64,000 nt of DNA, taken from Paenibacillus taichungensis. Its GTDB lineage: Bacteria; Bacillota; Bacilli; Paenibacillales; Paenibacillaceae. The stretch is taken from assembly GCF_013359905.1 (NCBI RefSeq), contig NZ_JABMCC010000107.1, forward strand, positions 110,831-174,830, given 5' to 3'. The notes below the pieces were generated by a model. It was not told the DNA's origin, searched no databases, and saw only the letters and a list, made by a program, of their open reading frames with translations. Shown here one piece after another: positions 10,301-17,761 of the stretch. A program made the position numbers and the translations under genes. Numbering within the stretch: the stretch's first letter is position 1; the number at the start of each line of letters is the position of its first letter.

Positions 10301-11145
10301 AAGAGGCTCGAACATACGGGCAAGTCGATATGGCCAATCTTGCAGCACTATTTTTTGTGGGATCGTTCAAAGGATCAGCCTCCAATGTACTTAGCGGGAA
10401 ATTCAATTCTTGTAATTGTTTTATAGCGGGAACCAAGGTATTAACATCTGAAGGAGAGAAGAATATCGAAGACATTGAAGTCGGAGATAAAGTTCTCGCT
10501 AAGCCTGAATACGATTCAAATGGAGAATTAGCTTATAAGGAAGTCACTGCTTTATATCGTAACCAACGTGATGATATTATTAAGTTACATGTTGGAGAGC
10601 AGCTCATTGAAACAACGAATAATCATCCGTTTTGGGTTGAAGGCAAAGGCTGGGTCTTCGCAGATGAACTTCAGGTTGGCGATAAACTCAAAAAGGCTGA
10701 TGGAAGTAATCTTACGATTGACTACGTGGAGACTGTTAAGCTCGATAAGCCAGTAACGGTTTATAATTTTACGGTTGCGGACTTCCATACGTATTATGTA
10801 ACTGATTTAGGGATTTGGGTGCATAATACTAATTGTTTCAGTGGTTCAGGGGCTGACTTGGCAAAGTTAGCCAATAATTCTAAGAGTAATGATGGGCTTT
10901 CAGGCACTGCTTCTTTAGGTACAGTTAATGATGGTGCGAAAAGCTTTGTAGGCTCTAATTATACTACGTTGAACAAAAACGGATATACATGGTATTATAG
11001 CCAGAATGGTACAAAACGAGTGAGAGTTATGAATAAACAAGGAAAAGATGGTATACTTGAAGCCAATTTTGAGACTTTTAATGAAGGTTTTAAATGGAAT
11101 AAAGTAGGGAATAGACTAACAAATTATCATGTTCAAATAAAATAA
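4336..11145 (+). CDS. RHS polymorphic toxin with Hint domain
   Basis: I chose TTG 4336 because CGGAGAG lies just upstream and it starts a clean signal peptide ending in VAYA; an in-frame TTG at 4315 is possible. The protein has about 2,269 residues. After the signal comes a Glu/Ser/Thr-rich spacer (about 120-330), a large N-terminal module, then many YD/RHS repeats (YDxxGN, about 1095-1835), and the RHS core signature ending NPLRYVDPTGN near 10060. A Hint autoprotease follows (10417-10827: Cys at CFIAGTKV, NNHPFW block, terminal VHN). It would release the last 105 residues, a toxin tip whose family I do not recognise. RHS shells encapsulate such tips for contact-dependent or secreted antagonism. 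The immunity gene is 23 bases downstream. Confidence 0.93.
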   Translation: MKNNTCRKYLTIVLIIAVITGLFGNIVPAVAYAEEQGEQTEQNVSTGQGPSPLDSLPLIAEQFDRTEDFIQGYLDQGYMLNEVITALYKAREEQIGFDEALQAIRPQEINESATVTSDVYTDPALIAETPITGVEADQSGIMQRYETFVVEEELASPPETELQKDEESEEEEDKKTEDEQNDQTDPSDKSEDSSPEGETESTETLPPVETTNNDENAAQTNQDVGQETPSSENTIILGEMPAAEPKATSSTQGNEVSPASTSKESKTISEKITRTKPEKGLAKENKDVSVTNEKQSGVSSTRKQKTKSDVKPLAGQTSTSIPDPGKHIAEKAPVYSKRSFNEAPYTVGENGETISTLSGGLILEHVDASLPGRAGMSFALERQYNSTLAQFYDPVVGTNTYDYPVYNYFLTYQTVKKKIITKYHVKYKLNKWVQEDYNGDGLKDNDTIVVETPTVLQGTYSTGTEARNAANTQIVFWNPAESRIEQQTRSGSMSSLPTSLNYSQGGYSGTLNKSGSAQVISGQYQPARTINAPTQTCTNSIPGKYDAKGNWTQTGTGSPCPETKTATVEGKTITLTRSSVTPTKTCPSPNNSVTANSICTKSWEARYDGSVSVPASDTRIYSQTYSGNVVKAGQYSSEKYDPWIAGKAPYQYRYVYTVREQPWVEQEITEGPAETITLYTDGTPDWSAVNDLKNNVNSSPGLDISSSMMDSGYNYYLASNPSAEIRAYQVGSNTDVTYYNKTVPAAADKRAPLGKGWSWKLPYIETENSKSYVVMTDGGRYEIAGNTLKGYDWEGITVRPDTSVKVGSDVSAQVIVSADGLSKQYFSSDGRLLKLSDSRNNDIQFFYEFNTIYQGKLLTSVKDALGNTIQIAYMPSAVTITQGDRTVTYNKQIKNGVELLDSVIDPLGRKTTYAYKLADAKFNLLGFSPERAVANPYALLTGVQHTTGAKTVYEYENSPVRRYIGADSLNEAYRVLTRKDQIVYENGKVEDYNRQTLSYTSDIGASYGQNATFSSIISSGLTESQSTYRKVFVNNDTPITFYRDRTVVSAEGRVETSTYTYGKTVKNRAYPVALPTVTMIKDNKSNDSLTTTVQYDDYGNVTSMTDATGRTVTSTYDGTRQWLTGVTEMVDRSNKKVTTLTRNEQGDITSIVSRQGSNSGEPLHQSNYTYDTYGNVLTQRISNDTQDQVTTVEYDSRYQQAYPTKTSIAVTDIDGKLSNVSTGAQYSPATGELLSSTDAEGRTTRYQQDALGRTIEVVQTDGSVLRAIYDDIGNKITVTDENGHQRVTQWNALGQQIESGYNSGGNYVVSSRTGYDPYGRTIWSEDALGNRTRVQYDSWNRIISTTGADGVAINAQYNDTERSVTTTDAEGYSRTQTSDMWGNLLQVQEKTQQENSLRTLEKNTYDIISGNLMEQTDGNGNTKRYTYDVLSRLTKVTSPNEEQTTYTYDRLGNLVQTTDAAGQVKKHRYDEMGRRIQSTDKLGQSTQSRYNPDSSLSQFVDRNGNIFTYAYDARGNLMSKSSSEETIRYTVDAVGKRTSMLDQTGTTTYQYDPATEQLTQISYPDGLSTAFTYDLNGNRTSMTNPFGITVFYGYDAMNRLTSVGTTPDRLDAQYSYYLNGLSKEVTLQNGVRNAKQYNGLDLIEMSQKKDEVTLQNYGYGYSYDNNKNIVALNQAGSKDTFTYDNLDRILTSSVNNEGYQYDKQGNRLTLASEAESNISDASYTYDLRNRLTNVRKGDNQVGYTYNGDNLLVERLEKGLAARYYYDDSAQIIAEAEVHNGTPVLKASYIRGAKLDAIQYADGSKAYVQVNGHGDVIELRDSNGEVLNQYVYDIWGNILSKEEKVHNPFRYSGELWDDTTELQYLRARWYNPGEGRFLNEDTYNGELDDPLTQNLYTYVLNNPLRYVDPTGNKQCEGATTCEGDPVETKLRNMIYNKLQSGSYNNVDQFAYDIGTLMIHIDQKKAGLTFNADTRDLYRKMAKLAVYGAEKEARTYGQVDMANLAALFFVGSFKGSASNVLSGKFNSCNCFIAGTKVLTSEGEKNIEDIEVGDKVLAKPEYDSNGELAYKEVTALYRNQRDDIIKLHVGEQLIETTNNHPFWVEGKGWVFADELQVGDKLKKADGSNLTIDYVETVKLDKPVTVYNFTVADFHTYYVTDLGIWVHNTNCFSGSGADLAKLANNSKSNDGLSGTASLGTVNDGAKSFVGSNYTTLNKNGYTWYYSQNGTKRVRVMNKQGKDGILEANFETFNEGFKWNKVGNRLTNYHVQIK

Positions 11146-11168
11146 ATAAAATAAAAGAGGTGACTGAC

Positions 11169-11606
11169 GTGATAAAACCGGTTTTGAAAGATCTCATCAT
11201 TACTGGAAATCCCAAAATTCATGGGAAGTTACAATTTACAGAAACTGAGGACATCGGAGACGACTTTTATTTGTCAGGTACAGCTTGTATCGGAACTGAG
11301 AATTCTAAAGGTGAGGACAATTTTGATTTTACAATCATAACCCCCAAAGCGCTCGAAAGAGAACTTGGAGAAGGCTCAGATATCATATTGGGTGCAGGGT
11401 ATTTTATTGTAAACAGGCTGGATTTTGAGTTGATTACCAAAGAAATTAATCAAATTCTTCTGAAACATCAAGGGGAGACATGGGAGGATATAGCTAAAAA
11501 TCTCGCTCCTTATTTCAGCTGGGAATATGCTGATTCCGTACGTTTAAATGGTGAGGAAGAGCTACTTGAGATGATCAAAAGACATTCAAATGAGAGCGAA
11601 GATTAG
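11169..11606 (+). CDS. Imm8-like immunity protein
   Basis: A 145-residue acidic protein directly after the RHS toxin, the standard place of the cognate immunity gene. GTG 11169 is preferred over GTG 11160 because AAGAGG sits immediately before 11160, giving a normal spacing only to 11169. The layout (beta-rich N-terminus, central TP-x-LEREL, then a WEDI ... WEYADSVR end) resembles immunity protein 8 (Imm8), a family that neutralises various polymorphic toxins. It should bind the toxin tip in the cytoplasm of the producer. The family name is recalled from pattern and not verified. The functional role is well supported by position. Confidence 0.75.
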   Translation: MIKPVLKDLIITGNPKIHGKLQFTETEDIGDDFYLSGTACIGTENSKGEDNFDFTIITPKALERELGEGSDIILGAGYFIVNRLDFELITKEINQILLKHQGETWEDIAKNLAPYFSWEYADSVRLNGEEELLEMIKRHSNESED

Positions 11607-11750
11607 ACTTCAAACGCTTGCCTGTTCGGATTGAAGTAGAGTTGACAGCTCATGACGGAATGTAAAGGAAGACGAATTAACTGCTAAGGTACTAATTTAA
11701 GATTCCTAAAGATATAACTTCTATATAACTTCTCTTATTAGTTGACTCTA

Positions 11751-11789
11751 ACAACCTTGAGGGCTTTTGCCTTTCAAGGTTGTTTTTTT
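11751..11789 (+). terminator. Rho-independent terminator
   Basis: Ten-base perfect arms ACAACCTTGA/TCAAGGTTGT followed by a T-run. It closes the RHS-immunity operon. Confidence 0.85.
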
Positions 11790-12158
11790 ACTGCCTACAC
11801 TTGAAAAAAGACACTTATTATACTGTTATATAGAGAAAGTAATGTAATATTGATTGAGTAAAACTTAAATATCATGTATTATAAAGGCATTATTACTGCT
11901 ATTACTTCATTTTTGTTCCTATTCGGGCGTGTACTTCAATTCTAAGAAGATGCCTTTTGTATGAACAATGGACATGAAATGCTTTACCTCATGGAACAAT
12001 GAAGATCGACGTGTACCACTCTTCGAGTGAGATGACGTTTTTGCTTTTGAACAGTGTCTTTAAGATTTTTTTTGAAAAATCTAATGAACACTTTTAACAG
12101 TGAAAAAGATCTTAATTGTTACTACAAATTCAGAAAATACTAATATCATTGTTTATCT

Positions 12159-12193
12159 AAAGCGAAATTCCTTTACGGAGTTTCGCTTTTTTT
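12159..12193 (+). terminator. Rho-independent terminator
   Basis: Arms AAAGCGAAA/TTTCGCTTT with a 13-base loop and T-run. No gene immediately precedes it, so it may end a non-coding transcript or a lost gene. Confidence 0.75.
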
Positions 12194-12300
12194 GCGTTCA
12201 ATGATAAAAGGGGGCCAGAGAATAGAATTCATGTTTGATGAATCAGTTTGATAAATGCTGCGGGTACGAAAAGGTACCGGGCAGAAGGAATTTGATTATT

Positions 12301-12510
12301 ATGACTGAACACATTAATACCAAGGCATTATCCTTGGTTGAAATCGAAGCGGCTTACCAAGAGAGACTAGACTATGTGGGGGACTACATGGAGATTGGGG
12401 TTGCTCGGATAGTAGAATCGATTAATAAACGATTAGGGACGAACTGGGTACCGGATGAAAGAAAATCAGCTGAGATGGGGAACCTCCTATCTTATTTGGG
12501 GTGTGTATGA
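12301..12510 (+). CDS. Small hypothetical protein
   Basis: ATG 12301 is preceded by AGAAGGAA at a workable distance; the frame is open further upstream to 12235 but with no better start. The product has 69 residues, mostly helical, with a pattern of charged and aliphatic residues (VEIEAAYQERLDYV). No family is recognised. It overlaps the next gene by 56 bases in another frame. Either the two are translationally coupled or they are halves of a gene broken by a frameshift. I cannot decide from sequence alone. Confidence 0.45.
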   Translation: MTEHINTKALSLVEIEAAYQERLDYVGDYMEIGVARIVESINKRLGTNWVPDERKSAEMGNLLSYLGCV

Positions 12511-13627
12511 TCCATTGATTAAAAGATCCTATCTCTCTCTTGATTTTAATTATGAGGAACTTCCAATGGATTCCGGAAGGGGGTTTTACTACAACCTAGT
12601 ACTTAACCCTTCAGCATCTTCATGTATTGATCTAGGTTTTCCTATGGAATATCTCGTGATAGATGAAGGACAAGTCCAGATTGATGTAATAACAAGTGCT
12701 GATGATGAGAATATTGAACCCTTTATCAGTTTTACCAAGCCTGTTTCTAAAAAGTTTCTTTTTGGTGAAGATGCCGCTTATGCCGTGAAAACACGAGATG
12801 AAAAAATCCGGAAGATAGAAACAATACCTTGTGATCAGAAATCATATGATGCTGTAAAAAATGTGTTTACATGTTTACCTTCGTATGAAATTGTAGAGCA
12901 GGCTCTCCTAGGAAGTAGTGTATTACTACTAGATTGGTATGAAGAAGTAAAGCACCTCGAGGAATCCCCCTTCATGACTCAATATCAAGCGTACCCCACT
13001 ATGACAATCAAAGGAAGCGGTGAGATAAGATTTATTCTTCCCTTTACTTCTAGGGTTGTACATCTACAGAGATTAAATGAACATTCTACTATGGATGTGA
13101 TCTTTCCTGGAGTTGGAAGCACCAAAGAATCAATGTTAATCATTGAAGCACTCCGTACATCTGAATGCAGCGGTCGAGTCGTGGAATTCGGAGGTTCTGT
13201 TCTCACAATTAGGGAATACATGCCGCTTAAAAGCAGTGAATCAGTGCTGTATGACGTGGAGTTGTACAATGGGTTTGGTGAGAGGGTAGATTTGGAAAAT
13301 CCCTTGAACATCGTTACAGAGGCGTTTCCCAACAGTAAAATATTGAGTAGACGATTTGAAAATGATCGAGATCTCAATACATATGTTGAGGGGAGTATGA
13401 AAGAGTTAATCAGTATCTGTGACTTTAGTGAAGCTATAACGATCGCAAAAATCTACAAATCTTCAGATCACGGTTTTCGTTTACTATTAGGTTTTGCCTG
13501 GGCTAAAACACCAACACACAAAGGATGGGAACCAGACTCGAAGTTCAACCTGGCTATCTCAGCAAATTCAGGATTAGAAAATGTATTCGATGTAAGTACA
13601 TTCAATATCACTCTTTTGAATAATTAA
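12455..13627 (+). CDS. Hypothetical protein, 390 residues
   Basis: A long, clearly coding frame without recognisable domains. There is no signal peptide or membrane segment. The predicted mix of strands and helices (several Phe/Pro-rich turns) suggests a soluble multidomain protein. The listed ATG at 12455 has no good ribosome binding site; GTG 12503 is an alternative. The first 15 codons overlap the preceding small frame, so the real N-terminus is uncertain. It is followed closely by a strong terminator, so it ends its transcript. Confidence 0.7.
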   Translation: MKENQLRWGTSYLIWGVYDPLIKRSYLSLDFNYEELPMDSGRGFYYNLVLNPSASSCIDLGFPMEYLVIDEGQVQIDVITSADDENIEPFISFTKPVSKKFLFGEDAAYAVKTRDEKIRKIETIPCDQKSYDAVKNVFTCLPSYEIVEQALLGSSVLLLDWYEEVKHLEESPFMTQYQAYPTMTIKGSGEIRFILPFTSRVVHLQRLNEHSTMDVIFPGVGSTKESMLIIEALRTSECSGRVVEFGGSVLTIREYMPLKSSESVLYDVELYNGFGERVDLENPLNIVTEAFPNSKILSRRFENDRDLNTYVEGSMKELISICDFSEAITIAKIYKSSDHGFRLLLGFAWAKTPTHKGWEPDSKFNLAISANSGLENVFDVSTFNITLLNN

Positions 13628-13635
13628 TAAATGAC

Positions 13636-13680
13636 CACAAAAACCACCTTTCAAATTCATTAGGTGGTTTTTGTGTTTTT
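13636..13680 (+). terminator. Rho-independent terminator
   Basis: Fourteen-base perfect arms (CACAAAAACCACCT with AGGTGGTTTTTGTG), the downstream arm running into a T-run. Confidence 0.9.
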
Positions 13681-13786
13681 CTATTCAAGTAATAAAGAGC
13701 AGAGAGATGTCCATCTTTGTGCATTCAAGGTTTATAGAAAATGAAGCGATGGTCGATAAAAAAATATAACACTAATGGAGGATAAT

Positions 13787-14782
13787 ATGAATTACAATCA
13801 ACTGATTTTGAATGATTTAATTATTGGACTAGTATGGTCTGTTATTGTGTGTGCATTTGTTCTGCGCGGAAAAGGTGAGAAAACGATAAGAAGACTCAAA
13901 AATATTGAAAAGAGTATCATATTGTCATTTGTTATAGTTGTATTAGCAAGTGGGGGAGTTGGGTTTATAAGTTCGACCTTGGTGATACCCCACATTCTTT
14001 TTGTATTAATAAGCATCTTAATTCCAATGTCTATTCTGTATACTATTACAGTTTCACGGGTGAAAACACTATCCAGAGGCCATCTACACGATTATAAAAA
14101 AGGATTCAAGCAGCATCTTTGGTCAGAGAAATCCTATAATTATCTTCAGTCCATTGAATGGGACAATACTGTATTTAAGAACGTACAAAGCAAGGATGTA
14201 ATTCATTTAAGCCGTGATCCAGAGAATCCATCAATTATAATGAGTGTAAGTGCAAACAGAGCTCAACATGAACTTAAATTGTTTGAGATTACAAAAGATC
14301 ATTACAGTGTTCGATTTATTTGTTCGGACCTGCAGAATGCAAAGGTTGAAGCGAAGCTAGTTGATGATAAGCGCTTTAGTTATTTAGACGGTAATCGTGA
14401 CGCATTTAACCTTTCTGAGACATTGTGTGAGTTACAGCTGGAGAAAGTAAATGTCCTGTTAGACAAAAAAGGGGCCCTATGGCATAATGCCTCTCAGGTA
14501 AAAGTAGACGAATTCTTTCAAATAGCATATAAACATCTGAATAGTGATGGAGTTTTAATTATAGATGGGAGTGTACAAAGTAGCCTTAAACAAATGGTGA
14601 GCTATGTCTATTATCATTTATTTGATAGAATTATATTTCCTACCGAGAGATCTACAATATCGAAAATTAAAAAATACATTGGGCCAGGTAGTTTTGCTGG
14701 AGATCACTTTGAAAAATATGAGGTGGGGAGTGGAATGTACCGCGTCATTGTATTCAAAAAGAAAGAATTAAGAGGAGCATAA
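13787..14782 (+). CDS. Membrane protein with methyltransferase-like C-terminus
   Basis: ATG 13787 sits six bases after TGGAGG; an upstream in-frame ATG at 13775 lacks a site. Residues 5-25, 40-65 and 70-90 are three hydrophobic segments. The soluble remainder (about 120-331) resembles a degenerate Rossmann methyltransferase: an acidic strand end (RFICSDL), then NVLLDKKGALWHNA and later DGVLIIDGS, matching motifs IV and V of SAM-dependent enzymes. The glycine-rich SAM loop (motif I) is not evident, so activity is doubtful. It is spaced two bases from the next gene, so the two form an operon. Confidence 0.6.
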   Translation: MNYNQLILNDLIIGLVWSVIVCAFVLRGKGEKTIRRLKNIEKSIILSFVIVVLASGGVGFISSTLVIPHILFVLISILIPMSILYTITVSRVKTLSRGHLHDYKKGFKQHLWSEKSYNYLQSIEWDNTVFKNVQSKDVIHLSRDPENPSIIMSVSANRAQHELKLFEITKDHYSVRFICSDLQNAKVEAKLVDDKRFSYLDGNRDAFNLSETLCELQLEKVNVLLDKKGALWHNASQVKVDEFFQIAYKHLNSDGVLIIDGSVQSSLKQMVSYVYYHLFDRIIFPTERSTISKIKKYIGPGSFAGDHFEKYEVGSGMYRVIVFKKKELRGA

Positions 14783-14784
14783 CG

Positions 14785-15489
14785 TTGAATAAACTTTTTA
14801 AGAATTACACCCTGCTAGCGAGAATCTTAATCTTGACTTCAATCAATATTTTATTATTTGGTATCCTGATCATGTTTCTTGGTTACCTCATTCAGAAACA
14901 CACACTCATAGAGCAGCTGCACAGTCAATTGGTTATCAATAGCCAGGAGTGGGCTTCCAAAATAAATCCTGCTGACGTTGAGCAGGCTCGGAAAGAAGAG
15001 AGCTTTGATGATCCGACTCAAACTAAATTACGTCTCTTCTTAGATCAAGTAGGTTATAACAACTCCAACATAGCCCAAGCCTACATATTTGGCGTAGAGC
15101 TTGAGAATGGCAGAGATACATCCATTGTAGCTATGCCTACAAACCTGACGAAATCTTTTAATGAGATGGGCATGTCTGTAGGTTCGATGTACGAGCAGCC
15201 GATAGAAGTAGCCAACGGAATCAGTAGCATGCTTGATTCGGGAAAGGTGACATTTACAAGCTTCTATGATGATATCTTTGGTACGTGGACCACAATTTTA
15301 TATCCGTTAAAAGATAATCATGGTGACACCTTTGCTTACTTCGCGATTGACACTAATGCCAGCAGTATTCCAATCTCACTGGGGAAATATATATCAACTG
15401 CGCTTTATGTATTGATCGCATTTATTATCATATTCATTAGTACGCAATACTTTACTATGAAAAATATTCTAAAAAACAACTCGATTTAA
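14785..15489 (+). CDS. Chemoreceptor-like sensor lacking signalling domain
   Basis: TTG start after AGAGGAG, two bases after the preceding stop. Residues 12-35 and 200-222 are membrane segments that enclose an extracytoplasmic region of about 165 residues, the layout of a methyl-accepting chemotaxis protein sensor (Cache-like). The protein stops ten residues after the second membrane helix, so there is no HAMP domain and no methyl-accepting coiled coil. It could be a truncated receptor or a stand-alone sensor acting with its membrane neighbour. No downstream remnant of the missing part is visible. Confidence 0.6.
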   Translation: MNKLFKNYTLLARILILTSINILLFGILIMFLGYLIQKHTLIEQLHSQLVINSQEWASKINPADVEQARKEESFDDPTQTKLRLFLDQVGYNNSNIAQAYIFGVELENGRDTSIVAMPTNLTKSFNEMGMSVGSMYEQPIEVANGISSMLDSGKVTFTSFYDDIFGTWTTILYPLKDNHGDTFAYFAIDTNASSIPISLGKYISTALYVLIAFIIIFISTQYFTMKNILKNNSI

Positions 15490-15518
15490 ATATATACTCA
15501 CATAAAGGGGAATTATAA

Positions 15519-15767
15519 ATGTACACTCAAGAACTATTTGGAATCCGACTGTTTGATTACGAAGAAGTTCAAACGTGGGATGAAGGAACACATTACATTA
15601 ATACCACTTTCCATCTGGAGGAATTGCAGAAGTACAATGGATTCCCAATTGAAGTCGATCAAGAATGGAATATCAAAATTTGGTCCGTTGATGGTAAACA
15701 GGTTAACGTCTTCTGTATTATTGATATAGAAGAATTTAAATCAACTCTATTAAAGCGTATAAATTAA
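15519..15767 (+). CDS. Small hypothetical protein, 82 residues
   Basis: ATG with AAAGGGG upstream, 30 bases after the sensor gene. The product is acidic and rich in Trp, Tyr and Phe (five Trp-containing strands are likely), with a small beta-barrel feel, for instance WNIKIWSVDGKQVNVFCII. No family recognised. A terminator follows at once, so it ends the three-gene unit starting at 13787. Confidence 0.6.
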   Translation: MYTQELFGIRLFDYEEVQTWDEGTHYINTTFHLEELQKYNGFPIEVDQEWNIKIWSVDGKQVNVFCIIDIEEFKSTLLKRIN

Positions 15768-15799
15768 CTGTTTTCTTATAGAATTCTTTTTACAATAAT

Positions 15800-15830
15800 C
15801 CACTTATTCTTACCGAATAGGTGGTTTTTT
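15800..15830 (+). terminator. Rho-independent terminator
   Basis: Ten-base arms CCACTTATTC/GAATAGGTGG (one wobble) followed by six T. Confidence 0.85.
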
Positions 15831-15859
15831 CATTTTACTAAAAACTGCAGCAATAAATC

Positions 15860-15888
15860 TTGACCTTTAACGTGTATTCATATATTAC
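15860..15888 (+). promoter_or_regulatory. Vegetative-type promoter
   Basis: TTGACC (15860-15865) and TATTAC (15883-15888) are separated by 17 bases. It lies between a terminator and the operator at 15894 and would drive the 16001-17761 genes. Confidence 0.6.
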
Positions 15889-15893
15889 TTTAA

Positions 15894-15913
15894 ATGTAAA
15901 TCACGAAGAACAT
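15894..15913. promoter_or_regulatory. Recurrent 20-bp operator, copy 1
   Basis: ATGTAAATCACGAAGAACAT, just downstream of a promoter -10 element, so it would cover the transcription start. Closely related sites occur at 42513, 48139 and 55023. The position suits a repressor. The binding protein is unknown. Confidence 0.55.
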
Positions 15914-15925
15914 TTTGTTTTTTTT

Positions 15926-15965
15926 GACATCCTTTTCATTTCCCCGAATTGGATGTCTTTTATTT
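15926..15965 (+). terminator. Leader terminator or attenuator
   Basis: Seven-base arms GACATCC/GGATGTC followed by a T-rich tract. It sits between the promoter at 15860 and the first gene at 16001, so any transcript from that promoter must read through it. It could attenuate the operon. Confidence 0.5.
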
Positions 15966-16000
15966 TGTTGATTTCTATGGGTAAAGGAGAAAAATTAAAT

Positions 16001-16255
16001 TTGAATACTAACTCAATAACTCCAAAAGAGGTGATTTCCCTATTAGGAGAACTGCAGTCTGTTGTTTTACGACTTCAGCAAACTACAGCAGCTGCACCAA
16101 TTCTTGTCCAAGAGGCACTAAGGATCTCTGAAATTGAAGTTGAACTGCCAGGGGATCTGATCATGAACTGGACAGAGAAGTCTATTGTGAACTTAGCATC
16201 GATTAAAAATAGTAGTGTCGCTACAGCTAGTACTGAAGGGAGAGAGTTTGATTGA
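16001..16255 (+). CDS. Small hypothetical protein, 84 residues
   Basis: TTG 16001 follows AAAGGAGA by ten bases; the frame is open upstream to 15860, but that part crosses the promoter and leader terminator. The product is a helical protein (VISLLGELQSVVLRLQQTT, coiled-coil-like) followed by a hydrophilic tail. Not recognised. Its stop overlaps the ATG of the next gene (TGATG), so the two are translationally coupled. Confidence 0.55.
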   Translation: MNTNSITPKEVISLLGELQSVVLRLQQTTAAAPILVQEALRISEIEVELPGDLIMNWTEKSIVNLASIKNSSVATASTEGREFD

Positions 16256-17067
16256 TGCCGACAGGATCGTTATTGGGATACTGCATAATTGGGGTTGGCA
16301 TAATCTTTTGTGTCATTCAGTTCAATGTAAATCGAAGATTAAACTTTGATATATCCAGACTACTTATTCAAAAGTCAGTTGCTGAAGAAATAGCATGGCA
16401 AGAAGCTATCTTAACATCGTATCCTCCCTTTCCTGAGGGGGAGATTGGTTGGAGAATCAATAACAAAACTATGTATCTGCTTGGGGACAAATTAAACCAG
16501 GCACTTCGAGCTAATTCATATGAGGAAAGAATCAAACAAAATATTCTCATTAGTCATCCGGAAATCAATCTCAATGAACTGAGTTGGCTGTTTATAGAGT
16601 TCAAAAGATTCCTTATCCTTCATGAGTTGTTGAGGGTAGCACCAGTGTATTCAAAAAGAATTGATCTAGTATGGAAAGAGGCTATCAAGTTAACTGATGA
16701 TTATAATCGTTTTTGTTGCCATTTCGCGGGCCGCACAATACATAGAGGCAATAACGCCTTTAGAGTCAACGACTCTGCTGCCAGAGTGATCTATGAGAAT
16801 GTATATTCCTACCTCTTTGTTTGTCGTACTGAAAATAGGTTACTTTTAGGGGAATTTATAAATCCAATCCATACACTGCCGGCTAAATTTAAAAAGGACT
16901 TAAAATCTAGCGGTAATTACTGGATACGTGAAAAGTATTTCAACAAAGCACAATGTAGAGAAGTGAGTTTTATCATCAATCATATAATTGTTTACTTCAA
17001 AATTATGCTGAATCCTTCCATACCAACAATAAATGATAAAATGTTGAGCGATATATACATTATGTGA
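16255..17067 (+). CDS. Membrane-anchored protein, GRDP-like motif
   Basis: A 270-residue protein with a single N-terminal membrane segment (about residues 6-22) and a cytoplasmic body. The motif VDLVW-like IDLVWKEAIKLTDDYNRFC followed by FAGRTIHR resembles the repeated block of glycine-rich-domain-containing proteins (DELWHxxILxTxxYxxFC ... GRxxHH), but the usual His after Trp is Lys here. That similarity is remembered, not searched. It is coupled to the preceding small gene and 25 bases before the metallopeptidase gene, so the three probably act together. Confidence 0.55.
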   Translation: MPTGSLLGYCIIGVGIIFCVIQFNVNRRLNFDISRLLIQKSVAEEIAWQEAILTSYPPFPEGEIGWRINNKTMYLLGDKLNQALRANSYEERIKQNILISHPEINLNELSWLFIEFKRFLILHELLRVAPVYSKRIDLVWKEAIKLTDDYNRFCCHFAGRTIHRGNNAFRVNDSAARVIYENVYSYLFVCRTENRLLLGEFINPIHTLPAKFKKDLKSSGNYWIREKYFNKAQCREVSFIINHIIVYFKIMLNPSIPTINDKMLSDIYIM

Positions 17068-17092
17068 CTTAATCCAAGGAGCTGGTATTGCC

Positions 17093-17761
17093 ATGAATAA
17101 AGAGAAGAGTGGATTAGAGAAGATCCTGTCGCGAATTGAGCAGGAAAAAGTATCTGTTGTCGAGATTGACAATTTGATTGATGAGAGCAATCATCCATTA
17201 CAGTACTATACTGTCGTTCAAAGAGGATTCGGTGGTACATATATCACTTTCCCAAAACATAAGGACTTGCGTCCGGAGGAACATTTATTTGCGCTAGCAC
17301 ATGAATTGGGTCATATCATACTCTGGAGAAAGAGGTCTAATTCAATGAACCAGTGGACGAGAGTATCCAGATCTATGATGAATCAAGGTCATCTTATAGG
17401 AATTCTATTGGTTATAGCGGAGGAGATATGTGCATGGATTGAAGGTTATAACGTATGCAAAGAAACTGAGATCGAAACGACCCATTTCATTACTCAATCT
17501 ATTTATTCATTAGGTACCTACGTAATGTTTATCCCGAGAGTAATATATAAACTAGCAAAACAAGTATTAGGTATCTATTTAGGCGCGTTCTTTTTTGTTA
17601 AAGTTGCGAGTATGCATCCTCAAATTCAATCCTATTTTGAACTGTCTGGTGTCTTCACTGTTGATTTTAAATGGGTGACGCCCCTTTTCCAGTACTTAAT
17701 AATCGTGTTCTTCATTGGACTATTTCTTAAGCAGAGTTATCATTTGATACGCGCCATCTGA
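17093..17761 (+). CDS. Membrane metallopeptidase, ImmA/IrrE-like HELGH
   Basis: A 222-residue protein with a good start (AAGGAG). Residues 62-78 contain the zinc-binding HELGH (ALAHELGHIILW), with a downstream EEICAWIEGY glutamate that could be the third ligand. This is the ImmA/IrrE and gluzincin pattern. Two hydrophobic segments near residues 155-170 and 198-216 place the C-terminus in the membrane. ImmA-type peptidases cleave XRE-type repressors. An XRE protein is encoded 190 bases downstream, so a peptidase-repressor pair is a reasonable reading. Three genes from 16001 appear to form one operon. Confidence 0.7.
   Translation: MNKEKSGLEKILSRIEQEKVSVVEIDNLIDESNHPLQYYTVVQRGFGGTYITFPKHKDLRPEEHLFALAHELGHIILWRKRSNSMNQWTRVSRSMMNQGHLIGILLVIAEEICAWIEGYNVCKETEIETTHFITQSIYSLGTYVMFIPRVIYKLAKQVLGIYLGAFFFVKVASMHPQIQSYFELSGVFTVDFKWVTPLFQYLIIVFFIGLFLKQSYHLIRAI

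Larger units (their letters stand above)
11607..12300. other. Intergenic region with two terminators
   Basis: About 690 bases without a convincing gene. Two terminators are visible (11751-11789 and 12159-12193). The stretch between them is AT-rich with no open frame of coding character. It could have carried another immunity or toxin-tip fragment, as often seen after RHS genes, but I see no recognisable remnant. Confidence 0.5.

Noticed and set aside
15860..16000. Upstream extension of the 16001 gene
   Set aside because: That segment contains a promoter, an operator and a terminator; its translation (Phe/Ile-rich) is not like the rest of the protein.
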